Shown here: in pieces, positions 52,155-62,312 of the stretch
Layout: each line of letters begins with the position of its first letter
How positions within the stretch are numbered: position 1 is the stretch's first letter
DNA from: an uncultured Bacteroides sp.
Lineage (GTDB): Bacteria; Bacteroidota; Bacteroidia; Bacteroidales; UBA932
DNA: 64,000 nt
Assembly (NCBI GenBank): GCA_945874355.1
Contig: CAMCGB010000008.1
Coordinates: 1 to 64,000 of the forward strand
Reading direction: 5' to 3'
Notes under the pieces: generated by a model
The model's input: only the letters and a program-made list of their open reading frames with translations
What the model was told of the DNA's origin: nothing
Databases searched by the model: none
Translations under genes and position numbers: made by a program

Positions 52155-52615
52155 CCCTCGAGCACCAGTACCGATTTGAAATACCTGTAAAGGCTCATCT
52201 CCTCCTCGTCCGAGAGCGCGCTCATAAAGCACACTGTCGACATCTCGGGGTTTATGAGCAGCGACTTGACAGCAAGGAAGATGTAGTACTCCGCAGTAGT
52301 GAAGTCCTGTGCCGGGTAAGAATTGCAGAGCAGCAGCTGACGCCCCTGGGCAATGGTTATGCTCAAAACTCCTGCATCCAGATGGCAGAGAATGCGGTTG
52401 TAGTCCGGGCACTCACCCAGCCTGAGCAGTACTTTATATATAGGTGGCGGAGCACAAGAAGAGCCGTCCTCATCACAATCGTAGATGAGAACGGCCTTAT
52501 AATCACTGATGTCCAGATGTTTCACCGACCTTGACCCCAGGGGGCCTGCCACTTTCTCAAGCGCAATGCGAGCCGAAGCAGCATCAAAGAAGTCGGAAGG
52601 AACAAGCGTGAACAC
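52151..52615 (-). CDS. DUF3822 family protein, apparently N-terminally short
   Basis: This 154-residue protein matches, from memory, the later part of DUF3822 (FTLVPSDFFD, then VLSITIAQGRQLLLCNSY and FTTAEYYIFLAVKSL). DUF3822 is a Bacteroidota family usually of about 250-280 residues found next to rsmD. The first roughly 80 residues seem absent: the GTG start at 52615 shares a base with the stop of the gene upstream and there is no room for more. It may be a reduced version or an eroding gene. The family function is unknown. Confidence 0.7.
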   Translation of the reverse strand: MFTLVPSDFFDAASARIALEKVAGPLGSRSVKHLDISDYKAVLIYDCDEDGSSCAPPPIYKVLLRLGECPDYNRILCHLDAGVLSITIAQGRQLLLCNSYPAQDFTTAEYYIFLAVKSLLINPEMSTVCFMSALSDEEEMSLYRYFKSVLVLEG

Positions 52616-53304
52616 TACTCCCAGTTACCTGCGTTATTGTTAGGTGCGTTGATTGAGCCGACCTGCAGACCCTCGTACTTGTTCTGGGTTCTGCGCTCGT
52701 CGTCAAGGTTGATCCTGAGCTGGTTGTCAAGACCCTTGAGAAGGAGCTTGTAAGGCATCTTGGCCTCGAACAGGGGCACGGGCACACCTGAAACCATCTT
52801 CACAGCGGCGTTCATCTCGACGGGCTCTCCGCAGAAGGGGATGAACTTGAGGGAGTCGATGCAGAAATCTTCGCGTCCGTTGAAGAGAGTGTCCTTTACG
52901 GGAATCTTGTTCTCAATGGTGAACACCAGATTCTTGTCGCCTGCAAGATACATCTTGTAGAGTTCCTCGTTGGTGATCTTCCTGCGGGACTTCTTGACCT
53001 TGTCGGTGTGCATAACTGCAACTGAATCGTCAGGAGAGCCGACCTGAAGCATGACTGACATCTGTCCGTTCTCGTAGAAGAGCTTGAGGGAGTCCACGGT
53101 AGAGGTGAACTTGCCGTTCACGCTTCTGTAGGCAACCTGCAGGGTGCGGATGTCCTTAAGTCTCTGGATGGCAATGCTCTCGCGGTATGCCCTCTGCTTT
53201 TCGAAGTTGACCGGCTGCATAATGCTGCTGTAAATCTTGTACACCAGGAACACGATGGCTGCCAGAAGTACTACTTCGATGATGATCTTAACTGGTTTCT
53301 TCAT
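52615..53304 (-). CDS. Membrane-anchored protein of unknown function
   Basis: This 229-residue protein has one transmembrane helix at residues 8-25 and a polar remainder, probably periplasmic. RLKDIRTLQVAYRSVNGKFTSTVDSLKLFYENG, just after the helix, resembles pilin-like N-terminal helices followed by a globular domain, as in type II pseudopilins. A KxxCxP-type prepilin site is not seen. I do not recognise a named family; such proteins recur before DUF3822 in Bacteroidales. It has a good promoter, heading the unit with DUF3822 and rsmD. Confidence 0.72.
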   Translation of the reverse strand: MKKPVKIIIEVVLLAAIVFLVYKIYSSIMQPVNFEKQRAYRESIAIQRLKDIRTLQVAYRSVNGKFTSTVDSLKLFYENGQMSVMLQVGSPDDSVAVMHTDKVKKSRRKITNEELYKMYLAGDKNLVFTIENKIPVKDTLFNGREDFCIDSLKFIPFCGEPVEMNAAVKMVSGVPVPLFEAKMPYKLLLKGLDNQLRINLDDERRTQNKYEGLQVGSINAPNNNAGNWE

Positions 53305-53349
53305 TTTATGTTATTTTTGTTGATAATCTTTCGACATAACAAAGTCGTA

Positions 53350-53380
53350 CAAAGTTATGAAATTGATTTATCAAATCCAA
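53350..53380 (-). promoter_or_regulatory. Promoter of the membrane protein-DUF3822-rsmD unit
   Basis: On the minus strand TTG (53378-53380), a 20-nt spacer and TAACTTTG (53350-53357) match the consensus. The leader to the ATG at 53304 is about 45 nt. Confidence 0.7.
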
Positions 53381-53389
53381 TATTCTTGC

Positions 53390-53397
53390 TAAATTTG
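53390..53397 (+). promoter_or_regulatory. -7 box of the DHH phosphoesterase operon
   Basis: TAAATTTG lies 19 nt before the ATG at 53417, divergent from and just beyond the minus-strand promoter at 53350-53380. A TTG at 53363 is 24 nt upstream, slightly far. Confidence 0.5.
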
Positions 53398-53416
53398 CAA
53401 CATAAAATACTAGGCG

Positions 53417-54475
53417 ATGACCCGATTGAAAACATTTCTCACCCCTTCCCGAAGCGCCGCGCTGGACTCTTGTCTGGGCAGGGGCGGCAGCGTGGTCATC
53501 GCAATCCACATCCATCCCGACGGTGACGCCCTGGGCAGCGCCATTGCCCTGAAGGAGTATCTGGGCGTCTCGAGAGGCTGCAGCGTGAGCATAGTCTGCG
53601 AGGACGAAGCTCCCTCTTCCCTGGCTTTCCTTACGGGGGACGAACGCCTGGTGTGCGACAGCGCCGAAGCCGCTAGTCTGCTTGAAGTCTCAAGGCTGCT
53701 TATCAGCCTGGACCATAATGACTTTAGGCGCACAGGAAGCTTTGAGCCCCTGCTTCGGGATGCCGCTTGCCGAAAGCTTCTTATAGACCATCATCCTCTC
53801 CCCACTGAGAGCGACTATTCCCTCGTTTTCAGCCATCCCGAACTCTCCTCCACCTGCGAGCTGCTCTACTGGCTTCTTGTCAGTCTGGACGATGTCCGCT
53901 CTGCTTCGGCTCTTCCCGTGCGCAGCCGTCAGGCCCTTTTTACGGGAATGACCACCGATACCAACAATTTCGCCAATTCGGTGCTGCCTTCCACCCTTCA
54001 GATGGCCTCCGAACTTATGGAAGCGGGCGTTGACAGGGAGGCGATACTTTCCTGCCTCTACAATTCCTACCCCGAGAGACGTTTACGGGCTATGGGTTAT
54101 ATGCTCAGTTCCTTGATGCACATCACCCCGCAGGGCCTCGCCTACGCCATCCTGGACAGCGCCACTATCGGGCGTTTCGGCCTGGAAGACGGTGACACCG
54201 AAGGCTTTGTGAACCTGCCGCTCGGCATCGGGAATGTAGTTATGAGCGTACTCCTGAAGCAGGATGGCGGCTTCTTCAGGGTGTCGGCAAGAAGTAAACG
54301 GGGCTATTCGGCCAGCCGTCTGTGCTCGGAATACTTCCACGGCGGCGGTCACGAGCAGGCCTCTGGCGGGAGGATTTTCATCCCCGACGACATACCTGAC
54401 GCCGCAAAGGCGGCTGAATACATAGAAACCATATCGGCACGATTCCTGCAAGAGGCTCCTGCCGGTGATAAATAA
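53417..54475 (+). CDS. nrnA: DHH/DHHA1 phosphoesterase (NrnA-like oligoribonuclease/pAp phosphatase)
   Basis: This 352-residue protein has the DHH motifs: HIHPDGDALGS, SLDHNDF, the DHH triad in LLIDHHPLP, and GMTTDTNNF. The C-terminal DHHA1 domain has GGGHEQASGG. NrnA proteins degrade 2-5 nt RNA and dephosphorylate 3'-phosphoadenosine 5'-phosphate. It is the first gene of a run nrnA-FKBP-MATE-kinase with gaps of 5 bp or less. Confidence 0.93.
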   Translation: MTRLKTFLTPSRSAALDSCLGRGGSVVIAIHIHPDGDALGSAIALKEYLGVSRGCSVSIVCEDEAPSSLAFLTGDERLVCDSAEAASLLEVSRLLISLDHNDFRRTGSFEPLLRDAACRKLLIDHHPLPTESDYSLVFSHPELSSTCELLYWLLVSLDDVRSASALPVRSRQALFTGMTTDTNNFANSVLPSTLQMASELMEAGVDREAILSCLYNSYPERRLRAMGYMLSSLMHITPQGLAYAILDSATIGRFGLEDGDTEGFVNLPLGIGNVVMSVLLKQDGGFFRVSARSKRGYSASRLCSEYFHGGGHEQASGGRIFIPDDIPDAAKAAEYIETISARFLQEAPAGDK

Positions 54476-54480
54476 AGGAT

Positions 54481-55503
54481 ATGAACAGAATTAAGAATAT
54501 ATTGCTCCTTGCGGCGCTCTGCGCCCTGTCGCTTTCCTGCGCCAAGAAGACTTCTACCCCGCTGAACGAGTCGGCAAAGGCTTATTTCGACGCGTGGATG
54601 GAGGTGCATTATCCTGACCTTCAGCCCACTGCGCTCGGCTGCTATGTCATAAGCGAAACCCAAGGCACCGGAGAGCTGCTCGCCTCCCAGGAGAACTCCC
54701 CCTACCTGAGGGTGCATTATGTGCTCTCGGACCTTTCGGGCAATGTCTCCGCCACTTCGCGTGAGGACCTTTCCAAGCAGCTTGGGGCCTACAGCGAGAC
54801 TTCGAACTACTTCCCCGCTATCTGGAGGCGCGAGGACAACGCCCTGTCGGCCGGCCTTGACGAGTCTCTCGAGACTATGAGGGTCGGGAGCCGCAAAAAG
54901 ACCATCATCCCGGGCTGGCTGTCCTCCACCCAGCGCTTCGATACCCCCGAAGAGTACCTTGCCAACGTAAGCGGTACCAACTACATCTATGATGTTGAGG
55001 TTGTGGAGATTATCAAGGACATCGAGAAGTGGGAGATTGACTCCCTGGGCCGCTACATCGAGGCTGCATATCCCGATATGAGCGTGCTTGACTCTCTCAA
55101 GTTCGGCTTCTACTACCGCCAGACCGCAGCTCCGGACAGCGACAAGGAGTTCCCCAACGATACCACCATCTATATCAATTATATAGGAAGGCTTCTGAAC
55201 GGCAAGGTGTTCGATACCACCATCGCCGATACCGCCAAGCGCTACAGCCTGTACAGCAGCTCCTCTACCTATGAACCTGTGTCCATTAAGTTCAACAAGG
55301 ATGACTACACACAGATTAAGATGGGAACTGACGAGAGCGATGTGATAGACGGATTCGCCTACACGCTTTCGAAGATGAAGAGCCACGAGAGCGGCATCGG
55401 TATCTTCTACTCGGGCCTAGGCTACGGCTCGTCCGGCTCGGGCGGCTCCATCCCTTCATACAGCCCTCTGATATTTGAGATTGAGATAGTTGACAAGAAG
55501 TAA
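54481..55503 (+). CDS. FKBP-type peptidyl-prolyl isomerase lipoprotein, two domains
   Basis: This 340-residue lipoprotein (lipobox LSLSC, Cys20) has two FKBP-like regions. The first is about 60-175 (LRVHYVLSDLSG, MRVGSRKKTIIPGWL, YIYDVEVVEI) and the second about 205-338 (IYINYIGRLLNGKVFDTT, VIDGFAYTLSKMKSHESGIGIF, LIFEIEIVDK). The second is the better FKBP match; the first is degenerate. Similar lipoproteins of Bacteroidota include gliding-linked GldI, but no gliding genes are here. Its stop overlaps the MATE start by 1 bp. Confidence 0.85.
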   Translation: MNRIKNILLLAALCALSLSCAKKTSTPLNESAKAYFDAWMEVHYPDLQPTALGCYVISETQGTGELLASQENSPYLRVHYVLSDLSGNVSATSREDLSKQLGAYSETSNYFPAIWRREDNALSAGLDESLETMRVGSRKKTIIPGWLSSTQRFDTPEEYLANVSGTNYIYDVEVVEIIKDIEKWEIDSLGRYIEAAYPDMSVLDSLKFGFYYRQTAAPDSDKEFPNDTTIYINYIGRLLNGKVFDTTIADTAKRYSLYSSSSTYEPVSIKFNKDDYTQIKMGTDESDVIDGFAYTLSKMKSHESGIGIFYSGLGYGSSGSGGSIPSYSPLIFEIEIVDKK

Positions 55504-56903
55504 TGGCGGATGTTGTAGCAGCTCCGACCGAGCTCGGAGAAAAGAAAATAGGAACACTTCTGAAGATGTATGCGGTCCCGGGTATAATAGCCCAGACCGC
55601 TGCTTCTTTGTATAATATCATAGACAGCGCCTACATAGGCCATATCCCCGGCGTGGGGGCCGATGCTATCAGCGGACTTGCCATCACCTTTCCGCTGATG
55701 AATCTATCTGCTGCCCTGGGTACCCTGGTGGGCGTGGGTGCAATGACTCTGGTGTCTGTGCTTTTGGGCCAGCGCAACTACGAACAGACCCGTAAGGTTC
55801 TCTCCAATGTGCTGACACTCAATATTATCATCGGTCTTGCGTTTACTGCCCTGACCCTTCCCTTCCTGGACGGGATACTGAGGTTTTTCGGAGCCAGCGA
55901 CGCTACCCTTCCTTTCGCAAGGGACTATTTGACCATCATCCTGCTGGGCAATGTGTTCACGCATCTGTACTTCGGTTTCAACGGGCTGGTGCGTACGGCG
56001 GGTCATCCGAAGACGGCTATGGGCCTGACTCTGTTCACCGTCATCTCCAATGCCATTCTGGATCCTATATTCATTTTTGCCCTCGGAATGGGCATCAGGG
56101 GCGCCGCGCTGGCCACCGTCATCTGCCAGATTATGGCTCTAGTATATGTCCTGCGCTTCTTCTCGGACCGCAACAAGGTGATCCACTTTTCGCGTCCTAT
56201 TTTCCGCATCGACTGGAAGATAGCCCGGCAGTCCCTCGTCATTGGTCTGGGGCCCTTTCTTATGAATAGCGCCGCCTGCCTGGTGGCAATATTCATCAAC
56301 CAGCAGCTCGGCAAGTACGGGGGAGACCTGGCCATCGGAGCTTACGGCATCATTAACAGGGTGACGATGGTCTTCTTTATGATTTGTATGGGCTTCAACC
56401 AGGGACTTCAGCCCATAGCCGGATATAACTTCGGTGCCAAACAGTATCACAGGGTCAAGGAGGTTTTCATCCTGACTGCCAAGTGGGAGCTTCTGGTGAC
56501 TACCCTGTGCTTCCTGGTGTCAGAGCTGCTGCCTACCCAGGCGGTGAAGATTTTCACTTCCGATCCGGAACTTATAAGGGTTGCCGTCCGCGGTATGAGA
56601 CAACTGAACGCCGCAGTCGCATTGGTGGGTTTCGGCGTCGTGACCGCCAATCTTTTCCAGAGCCTTGGTATGGTCAAGATTTCGATTTTCCTGTCCCTGT
56701 CGCGTCAGATTCTCTTCCTCATCCCTCTTATTTATTTGCTGCCCTTGTGGCTGCGTGAGGAGGGAGTGTGGCTGAGCTTTCCTATTTCGGACATCCTTTC
56801 CGTGATTTTCGCCGCCATTTTCGCCGTCAGGCTGTTCCGGAAGTTCGACCGCCTCAAGGACGGAGATTCCGCCGCCTCGCTGGGTGGAAACATTAAAGAA
56901 TGA
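55503..56903 (+). CDS. MATE family efflux transporter
   Basis: This 466-residue protein has about twelve transmembrane helices in two six-helix halves, as in the MATE family of Na+ or H+ coupled drug exporters. Characteristic stretches are SLYNIIDSAYIGHIPGVGADAISGLAI and, in the second half, GAYGIINRVTMVFFMICMGFNQGLQPIAGYNFGAKQYHR. Substrate unknown. Translationally coupled to the FKBP lipoprotein gene. Confidence 0.94.
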   Translation: MADVVAAPTELGEKKIGTLLKMYAVPGIIAQTAASLYNIIDSAYIGHIPGVGADAISGLAITFPLMNLSAALGTLVGVGAMTLVSVLLGQRNYEQTRKVLSNVLTLNIIIGLAFTALTLPFLDGILRFFGASDATLPFARDYLTIILLGNVFTHLYFGFNGLVRTAGHPKTAMGLTLFTVISNAILDPIFIFALGMGIRGAALATVICQIMALVYVLRFFSDRNKVIHFSRPIFRIDWKIARQSLVIGLGPFLMNSAACLVAIFINQQLGKYGGDLAIGAYGIINRVTMVFFMICMGFNQGLQPIAGYNFGAKQYHRVKEVFILTAKWELLVTTLCFLVSELLPTQAVKIFTSDPELIRVAVRGMRQLNAAVALVGFGVVTANLFQSLGMVKISIFLSLSRQILFLIPLIYLLPLWLREEGVWLSFPISDILSVIFAAIFAVRLFRKFDRLKDGDSAASLGGNIKE

Positions 56904-56907
56904 GCTT

Positions 56908-57486
56908 ATGGACAAGAACCTTCTGATTACCATCGGCCGTCAGTTCGGGAGCGGCGGCAAACAGATTGCCACCTGCCTCTCGCAGATGCTGGACATCCCG
57001 GTCTATGACAATGAACTCTTGATGGAAGCCGCCCGCAGTAGCGGCCTGAGCGAGGAACTGTTCCGCCGCAGCGACGAGAAGAAGAGGCTTTTCTCCTTTG
57101 CTTCTGCGGGCCAGAGCGCCATCTCGGAGGAGAAGCTGTTCCGCATCCAGAGCGAGGTCATCCTCTCGAAAGCCTCGCAGGGAGGTGCTGTGTTTGTGGG
57201 CAGGGCGGCGGACTATGTGCTGCGAGAGCAGCGTCCGATAAGCATTTTCATTTCGGCTCCCCTGCAGGAGAGGATACGTAGGGTCAGCTCCCGCGCCGGT
57301 TTGAGCTCCGCCGAGGCACTGGATCTGATACGCAGCAAGGATAAGTCCAGGGCCGCTTTCTACGACTTCTTTACCGACCGCAGCTGGGGCCGGGCCGACA
57401 GCTATGACCTGTGCGTGGATTCTTCCCTGCTGGGCATTGAACAGACCGCCGTCTTCATCCGCGACTTCTGTCTCAAAGCCCGCTAG
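56908..57486 (+). CDS. Cytidylate-kinase-like protein (Cytidylate_kin_2)
   Basis: This 192-residue P-loop kinase opens LLITIGRQFGSGGKQIA, the modified P-loop of the cytidylate-kinase-like family. FVGRAADYVL and RIRRVSSRAGLS follow. Family members are mostly uncharacterised; the true CMP kinase (cmk) is a separate family. A GTG 24 bp upstream extends the frame, but it overlaps the MATE gene, and the ATG at 56908 lies just before the P-loop. Last gene of the four-gene run. Confidence 0.85.
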   Translation: MDKNLLITIGRQFGSGGKQIATCLSQMLDIPVYDNELLMEAARSSGLSEELFRRSDEKKRLFSFASAGQSAISEEKLFRIQSEVILSKASQGGAVFVGRAADYVLREQRPISIFISAPLQERIRRVSSRAGLSSAEALDLIRSKDKSRAAFYDFFTDRSWGRADSYDLCVDSSLLGIEQTAVFIRDFCLKAR

Positions 57487-57499
57487 AGGCTTTGTTTAC

Positions 57500-57532
57500 T
57501 TGCTCTTTATTTGCTATCTTCGCGCTGTAACC
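57500..57532 (+). promoter_or_regulatory. Probable promoter of ettA
   Basis: TTG (57500-57502), a 22-nt spacer and TATCTTCG (57525-57532), a one-base variant of the -7 box, lie 16 nt before the ettA ATG. Confidence 0.45.
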
Positions 57533-57548
57533 AATACACATTTGCAAG

Positions 57549-59222
<1,674 letters not shown>

Positions 59223-59225
59223 GGT

Positions 59226-60230
59226 ATGAGTGGTCGTTTGCTTCCTTCGCTGCTCGCTCTGCTGCTGAGTCTGCCTTTGGCCGCTCAGGGCTTTGATGTG
59301 ATTGATGAGATTTCGCTGGACACCAGGATGACTTTTCACCAACAGACTGTCCAGGGGGAGTATAAGTCTCATTTTCAGGGAGATTATTTCAACCTGCATA
59401 TAAAGGGGAGTATAGGGGAGAGTGTATCGTTCAGGATTAGGCAGCGTTTCAATAAGGGCATCGATGCCGATAACCCGTTCAACGCCACCGACTTCCTTTA
59501 TCTCAAGTGGCAGTGCAGCCCCAAGTTCTCCCTTACAGCCGGCAAGAATGCCATCCTCATCGGAGGCTATGAGATTGACTCGGCCCCCATTGATGTATAT
59601 TATTATGGAGCGTTCAGCAGCCGTCTGCACCAGTACTATGCTTTCGGGCTGAATGCCACCTGGACTCCCCTCGAGGGGCAGGATGTGACTTTGCAGTTTG
59701 TGCCTTCGCCCATTTCGCCCAGCACTCAGAACCGCTATTCGTACAATCTTTATTGGAATGGTTCTTTCACTCCCTGGTGGAAGACCATCTGGAGCATTAA
59801 TCTGGTGGAGGATGAGTACGGGCGGAAGATGAACTGGATTGCTCTGGGCAACAAGTTCCACACTGAGAACTTTTTTGTGGATATAGATTTCATCAACCGC
59901 GCTTCAATTCATCAGAGCCGCTATCTGTTTTCGGACTGGAGTCTAATCGGGAAGGCTATCTGGACTGTGGGGAAGTGGAATCTGTGTACCAAGATCGGCT
60001 ATGAGCTTAATGACGCTTCGAATGTGGATGCTGACGGGTTATCATATGACCTGGTTCTGCCTGCCGGGCACGATTATCTTTACGCCGGGGCCGGTGTGGA
60101 GTATTTTCCTCTGGGCGATGAGCGACTGAGACTGCATGCGGTCGTGTTCAGGGATAATCACGACCGCATAAACAATTTCGATATCGGAATGACCTGGAGG
60201 GTGAAGATCTACCCGACCAGGTTGCGTTAG
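59226..60230 (+). CDS. Outer-membrane beta-barrel protein (porin-like)
   Basis: This 334-residue protein has a signal peptide (residues 1-21, LPLAAQG). Alternating amphipathic strands with many aromatic residues follow, such as FNLHIKGSIGESVSFRIRQRF, FLYLKWQCSPKFSLTAGKNAI and LHAVVFRDNHDRINNFDIGMTWRVKI at the C-terminus. This is the pattern of phosphate-selective-porin (OprO/P)-like barrels. No plug or TonB box is seen, so it is a passive porin rather than a SusC-type transporter. It starts 3 bp after ettA, an odd pairing in function. Confidence 0.8.
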   Translation: MSGRLLPSLLALLLSLPLAAQGFDVIDEISLDTRMTFHQQTVQGEYKSHFQGDYFNLHIKGSIGESVSFRIRQRFNKGIDADNPFNATDFLYLKWQCSPKFSLTAGKNAILIGGYEIDSAPIDVYYYGAFSSRLHQYYAFGLNATWTPLEGQDVTLQFVPSPISPSTQNRYSYNLYWNGSFTPWWKTIWSINLVEDEYGRKMNWIALGNKFHTENFFVDIDFINRASIHQSRYLFSDWSLIGKAIWTVGKWNLCTKIGYELNDASNVDADGLSYDLVLPAGHDYLYAGAGVEYFPLGDERLRLHAVVFRDNHDRINNFDIGMTWRVKIYPTRLR

Positions 60231-60250
60231 GCTTTGCCTTTGTTTGTCGC

Positions 60251-60304
60251 TAGGTTTTGGCCTTTGGCTTTGTTTCCTGTCTGGTTTTGGCCGTTGCTCT
60301 GTTA
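60251..60304 (+). repeat. Imperfect GT-rich tandem repeat
   Basis: Two imperfect units (TAGGTTTTGGCCTTTGGCTT and CTGGTTTTGGCCGTTGCTCT) fill the gap between the convergent porin and acyltransferase genes. They run into the acyltransferase stop codon, and a further partial unit lies inside that gene. This is low-complexity sequence with no recognised role. Confidence 0.45.
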
Positions 60305-61471
60305 GTCTTTGGCCATTGTTCTGGCGGCGAATCCGCTGTAGATGATTTCCACCGGGCCGCCGGCTTGGCTCTGCCAGAATTTTATCATATCGGGGAGCAT
60401 GGCCTGCTGGGCTCTCAGTGGCATTCCGCTGCCGAATTCTATCTCGCAGGCGCGCAGTTTGAGCTGGTTGTTGATGTAGATCAGCGACGGCTTGGGAGTG
60501 TTCATTTCGCAGGCGTTGAAGTAGTAGTAGGGGAGACTGTGGTGCGAAGCGCTCACGGATAGCTGAACTTGTTCTGTGAGGAACTCTTTATGTTCCAGGA
60601 GTTTGCGGGCTTTGGCGTCGATTTCTGCTGCTCCGTCCGTGCTCTGGAAGCTGCCAATGTTGAGGGCCTGGGAGAAGTTGCCCATAAAGTTTTCGCCCAC
60701 TTCGCAGGCTCTGCCCCTGAGGTCTGCCACCTGGATCAGGGTGTAGGGGTCTTCCTTTCCCAGTTTCGCGATGAGTTGTCCTATGGCATAGTTGCAGAGT
60801 ACGGCGTTGGTTCCGGCTCCGCTTTCCTTTTTCATCTTTTCGATTTCCTCCCAGGGCAGATTCAGGGTGAATGTGTCTTTGATTCTGCTTGATGCTGCCA
60901 TATTGAACATCATCTTTATCAAGGATTTGAATCCTATTTTGCACCAGCCTCGCTGCTGTACTGCCGCCAGGGTCTGCTTTTCGCTCAGGCTGTCGGGGTC
61001 GGGGATGAGGCTCTGGTCAGTTTTCATCGGCTCTGTCTGCTCTCCCATTGTCCTTTTGCCCCATTCTCTGACAAGTGAGTAGAATGATACTCCGTCCATC
61101 AGTGCGTGGGCTCCCTGAAGGACAAGGGCCGAAGAGTCTTTGAGTCTGAGCAGGTAAGCCTGCAGGGCGGGTGTTTTGCCGCTTTTGAAGCCGTTGATGT
61201 CGTACTTGGGGACGAGGCTGTACATATCTTCGCTGCTGCTGTGGTCCCTGAGGTCGAGTTCGAGCAGTTCTATGCAGCTTTCGTTTCCGCTCCAGAGTAC
61301 GGCTTTGCTTTTTTCGTCGTAGTGGCCTAGCAGGTGGGGGTATTGCCTCAGGGTCTGCTCGAGGGATGTGTAGAGCTGTTTGGCTGATGGTAGTTCGGAG
61401 TATATCCAGGCTCCTTTTATTGTCATCCCCAGGCAGAAGGTGTCAAGGGGTGAGAGTTTCCATTCTTTCAT
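60302..61471 (-). CDS. BAHD-like acyl-CoA acyltransferase
   Basis: This 389-residue protein has the architecture of the BAHD/CoA-dependent acyltransferase superfamily. The N-terminal part has LSPLDTFCLGMTIKGAWIYS and LEQTLRQYPHLLGHY. The catalytic HxxxDG motif is His122-Asp126-Gly127 in GAHALMDGVSF. VADLRGRACEVGENFMGNF resembles the BAHD vDxRxR...GN block, and Glu345-Phe-Gly-Ser-Gly in IEFGSGMP sits where BAHD has DFGWG. Such enzymes acylate alcohols or amines from acyl-CoA; condensation-domain and PapA-like relatives are the main alternative. It is a single gene with a canonical promoter. The substrate is unknown. Confidence 0.72.
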   Translation of the reverse strand: MKEWKLSPLDTFCLGMTIKGAWIYSELPSAKQLYTSLEQTLRQYPHLLGHYDEKSKAVLWSGNESCIELLELDLRDHSSSEDMYSLVPKYDINGFKSGKTPALQAYLLRLKDSSALVLQGAHALMDGVSFYSLVREWGKRTMGEQTEPMKTDQSLIPDPDSLSEKQTLAAVQQRGWCKIGFKSLIKMMFNMAASSRIKDTFTLNLPWEEIEKMKKESGAGTNAVLCNYAIGQLIAKLGKEDPYTLIQVADLRGRACEVGENFMGNFSQALNIGSFQSTDGAAEIDAKARKLLEHKEFLTEQVQLSVSASHHSLPYYYFNACEMNTPKPSLIYINNQLKLRACEIEFGSGMPLRAQQAMLPDMIKFWQSQAGGPVEIIYSGFAARTMAKD

Positions 61472-61498
61472 ATAACGTGCGTTTTATAACAAGTGTTG

Positions 61499-61529
61499 CA
61501 AATGTATCAATTCTTCGCGACTTTCGCAA
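61499..61529 (-). promoter_or_regulatory. Promoter of the BAHD-like gene
   Basis: On the minus strand TTG (61527-61529), a 20-nt spacer and TACATTTG (61499-61506) form a canonical promoter, 27 nt before the ATG at 61471. Confidence 0.75.
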
Positions 61530-61602
61530 ATCTTCCCGCCTTGTCCCCGCCATTTCGTTTTCCCGGCGCTGCCTGGCTTCTCTTCGCAGCCACGTCCCAT
61601 CC

Positions 61603-61665
61603 CCTTGTCATTTCGAGTTAGCGCCCTTCCTTGTCATTTCGAGTGAGCGAAGCGAGTCGAGAAAT
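61603..61665 (+). repeat. Tandem copies of the dispersed TGTCATTTCGA motif
   Basis: CCTTGTCATTTCGAGTTAGCG at 61603 and CCTTGTCATTTCGAGTGAGCG at 61629 are tandem units, followed by AAGCGAGTCGAGAAATC. They match, in opposite orientation, the pair at 2482-2537. The rest of the gap 61472-61838 holds the divergent promoters on either side and GC-rich sequence in which I see no gene. Confidence 0.75.
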
Positions 61666-61817
61666 CTTTTTCCTGCTGCACTTCGGCGCTGCTTCAGCCA
61701 GTCTGCCCTTTCTCAGGGACCGCTTTAGCTCGCCTAAGGCTCGTATTGCGCTTGCAAAGTCCCATTCGAAATGGGCAGCCAGGCTGTATCCGCAGCGCTG
61801 CTATTGTGGTTTTTCGC

Positions 61818-61825
61818 TATATTTG
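61818..61825 (+). promoter_or_regulatory. -7 box of the DUF2721 gene
   Basis: TATATTTG ends 13 nt before the ATG at 61839, giving a leader of only a few bases. No good -33 element is seen. Confidence 0.5.
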
Positions 61826-61838
61826 TCCCTATATCACT

Positions 61839-62240
61839 ATGCTTATGGAAGAATTCTCGCTTGTAACTCCGACTCTGCTCTTTTCGGCTGTCTCGCTGAT
61901 TATGCTGGCCTATACCAACAGGTTTCTTTCCTATGCCCAGCTGGTCAGAAGGCTCAAGGACGAGTATCTTGCCAATCACTCGTCTGTCACGGCAGCCCAG
62001 ATTGCCAATTTGCGCCGAAGGCTCCATCTGACCCGGCTGATGCAGTTGCTCTGCATCACCAGCCTGCTGCTTTGCGTGGTGTCGATGCTGCTCACTTTCC
62101 TTGGTTTCAAGACTCCCGCTGTCGTCATCTTCGGCGTGGCTCTCTTTCTGCTCATCTGCTCTTTGTGCCTCTCGGTTGCCGAGCTGCTGATCTCAACTAA
62201 GGCCCTCGAGCTGCATCTCAACGACCTGGAAAAGCCCTGA
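61839..62240 (+). CDS. DUF2721 family membrane protein
   Basis: This 133-residue protein has an N-terminal hydrophobic segment with TPTLLFSAVSLIMLAYTNRFLSY and a charged loop QLVRRLKDEY. Two more transmembrane helices follow (about 65-90 and 92-118). This is the DUF2721 pattern, whose function is unknown. The frame is open to 61746, but a -7 box at 61818-61825 lies in that extension. The ATG at 61839 is used; a second ATG two codons later is possible. Confidence 0.8.
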   Translation: MLMEEFSLVTPTLLFSAVSLIMLAYTNRFLSYAQLVRRLKDEYLANHSSVTAAQIANLRRRLHLTRLMQLLCITSLLLCVVSMLLTFLGFKTPAVVIFGVALFLLICSLCLSVAELLISTKALELHLNDLEKP

Positions 62241-62282
62241 CCACCTCCGTTGGCATCATCGCAACTCTCCCACCAAATGTAT

Positions 62283-62290
62283 TATATTTG
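62283..62290 (+). promoter_or_regulatory. -7 box of the GH127-like gene
   Basis: TATATTTG lies 22 nt before the ATG at 62313. No convincing -33 element. Confidence 0.5.
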
Positions 62291-62312
62291 TATCAGCAAA
62301 CCACACATTTAA

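Noticed and set aside
51609..52412. 267-residue version of RsmD starting at 52412
   Set aside because: The extra 86 residues overlap the DUF3822 gene and show no similarity to RsmD, whose typical start MRIIGGK is at 52154.
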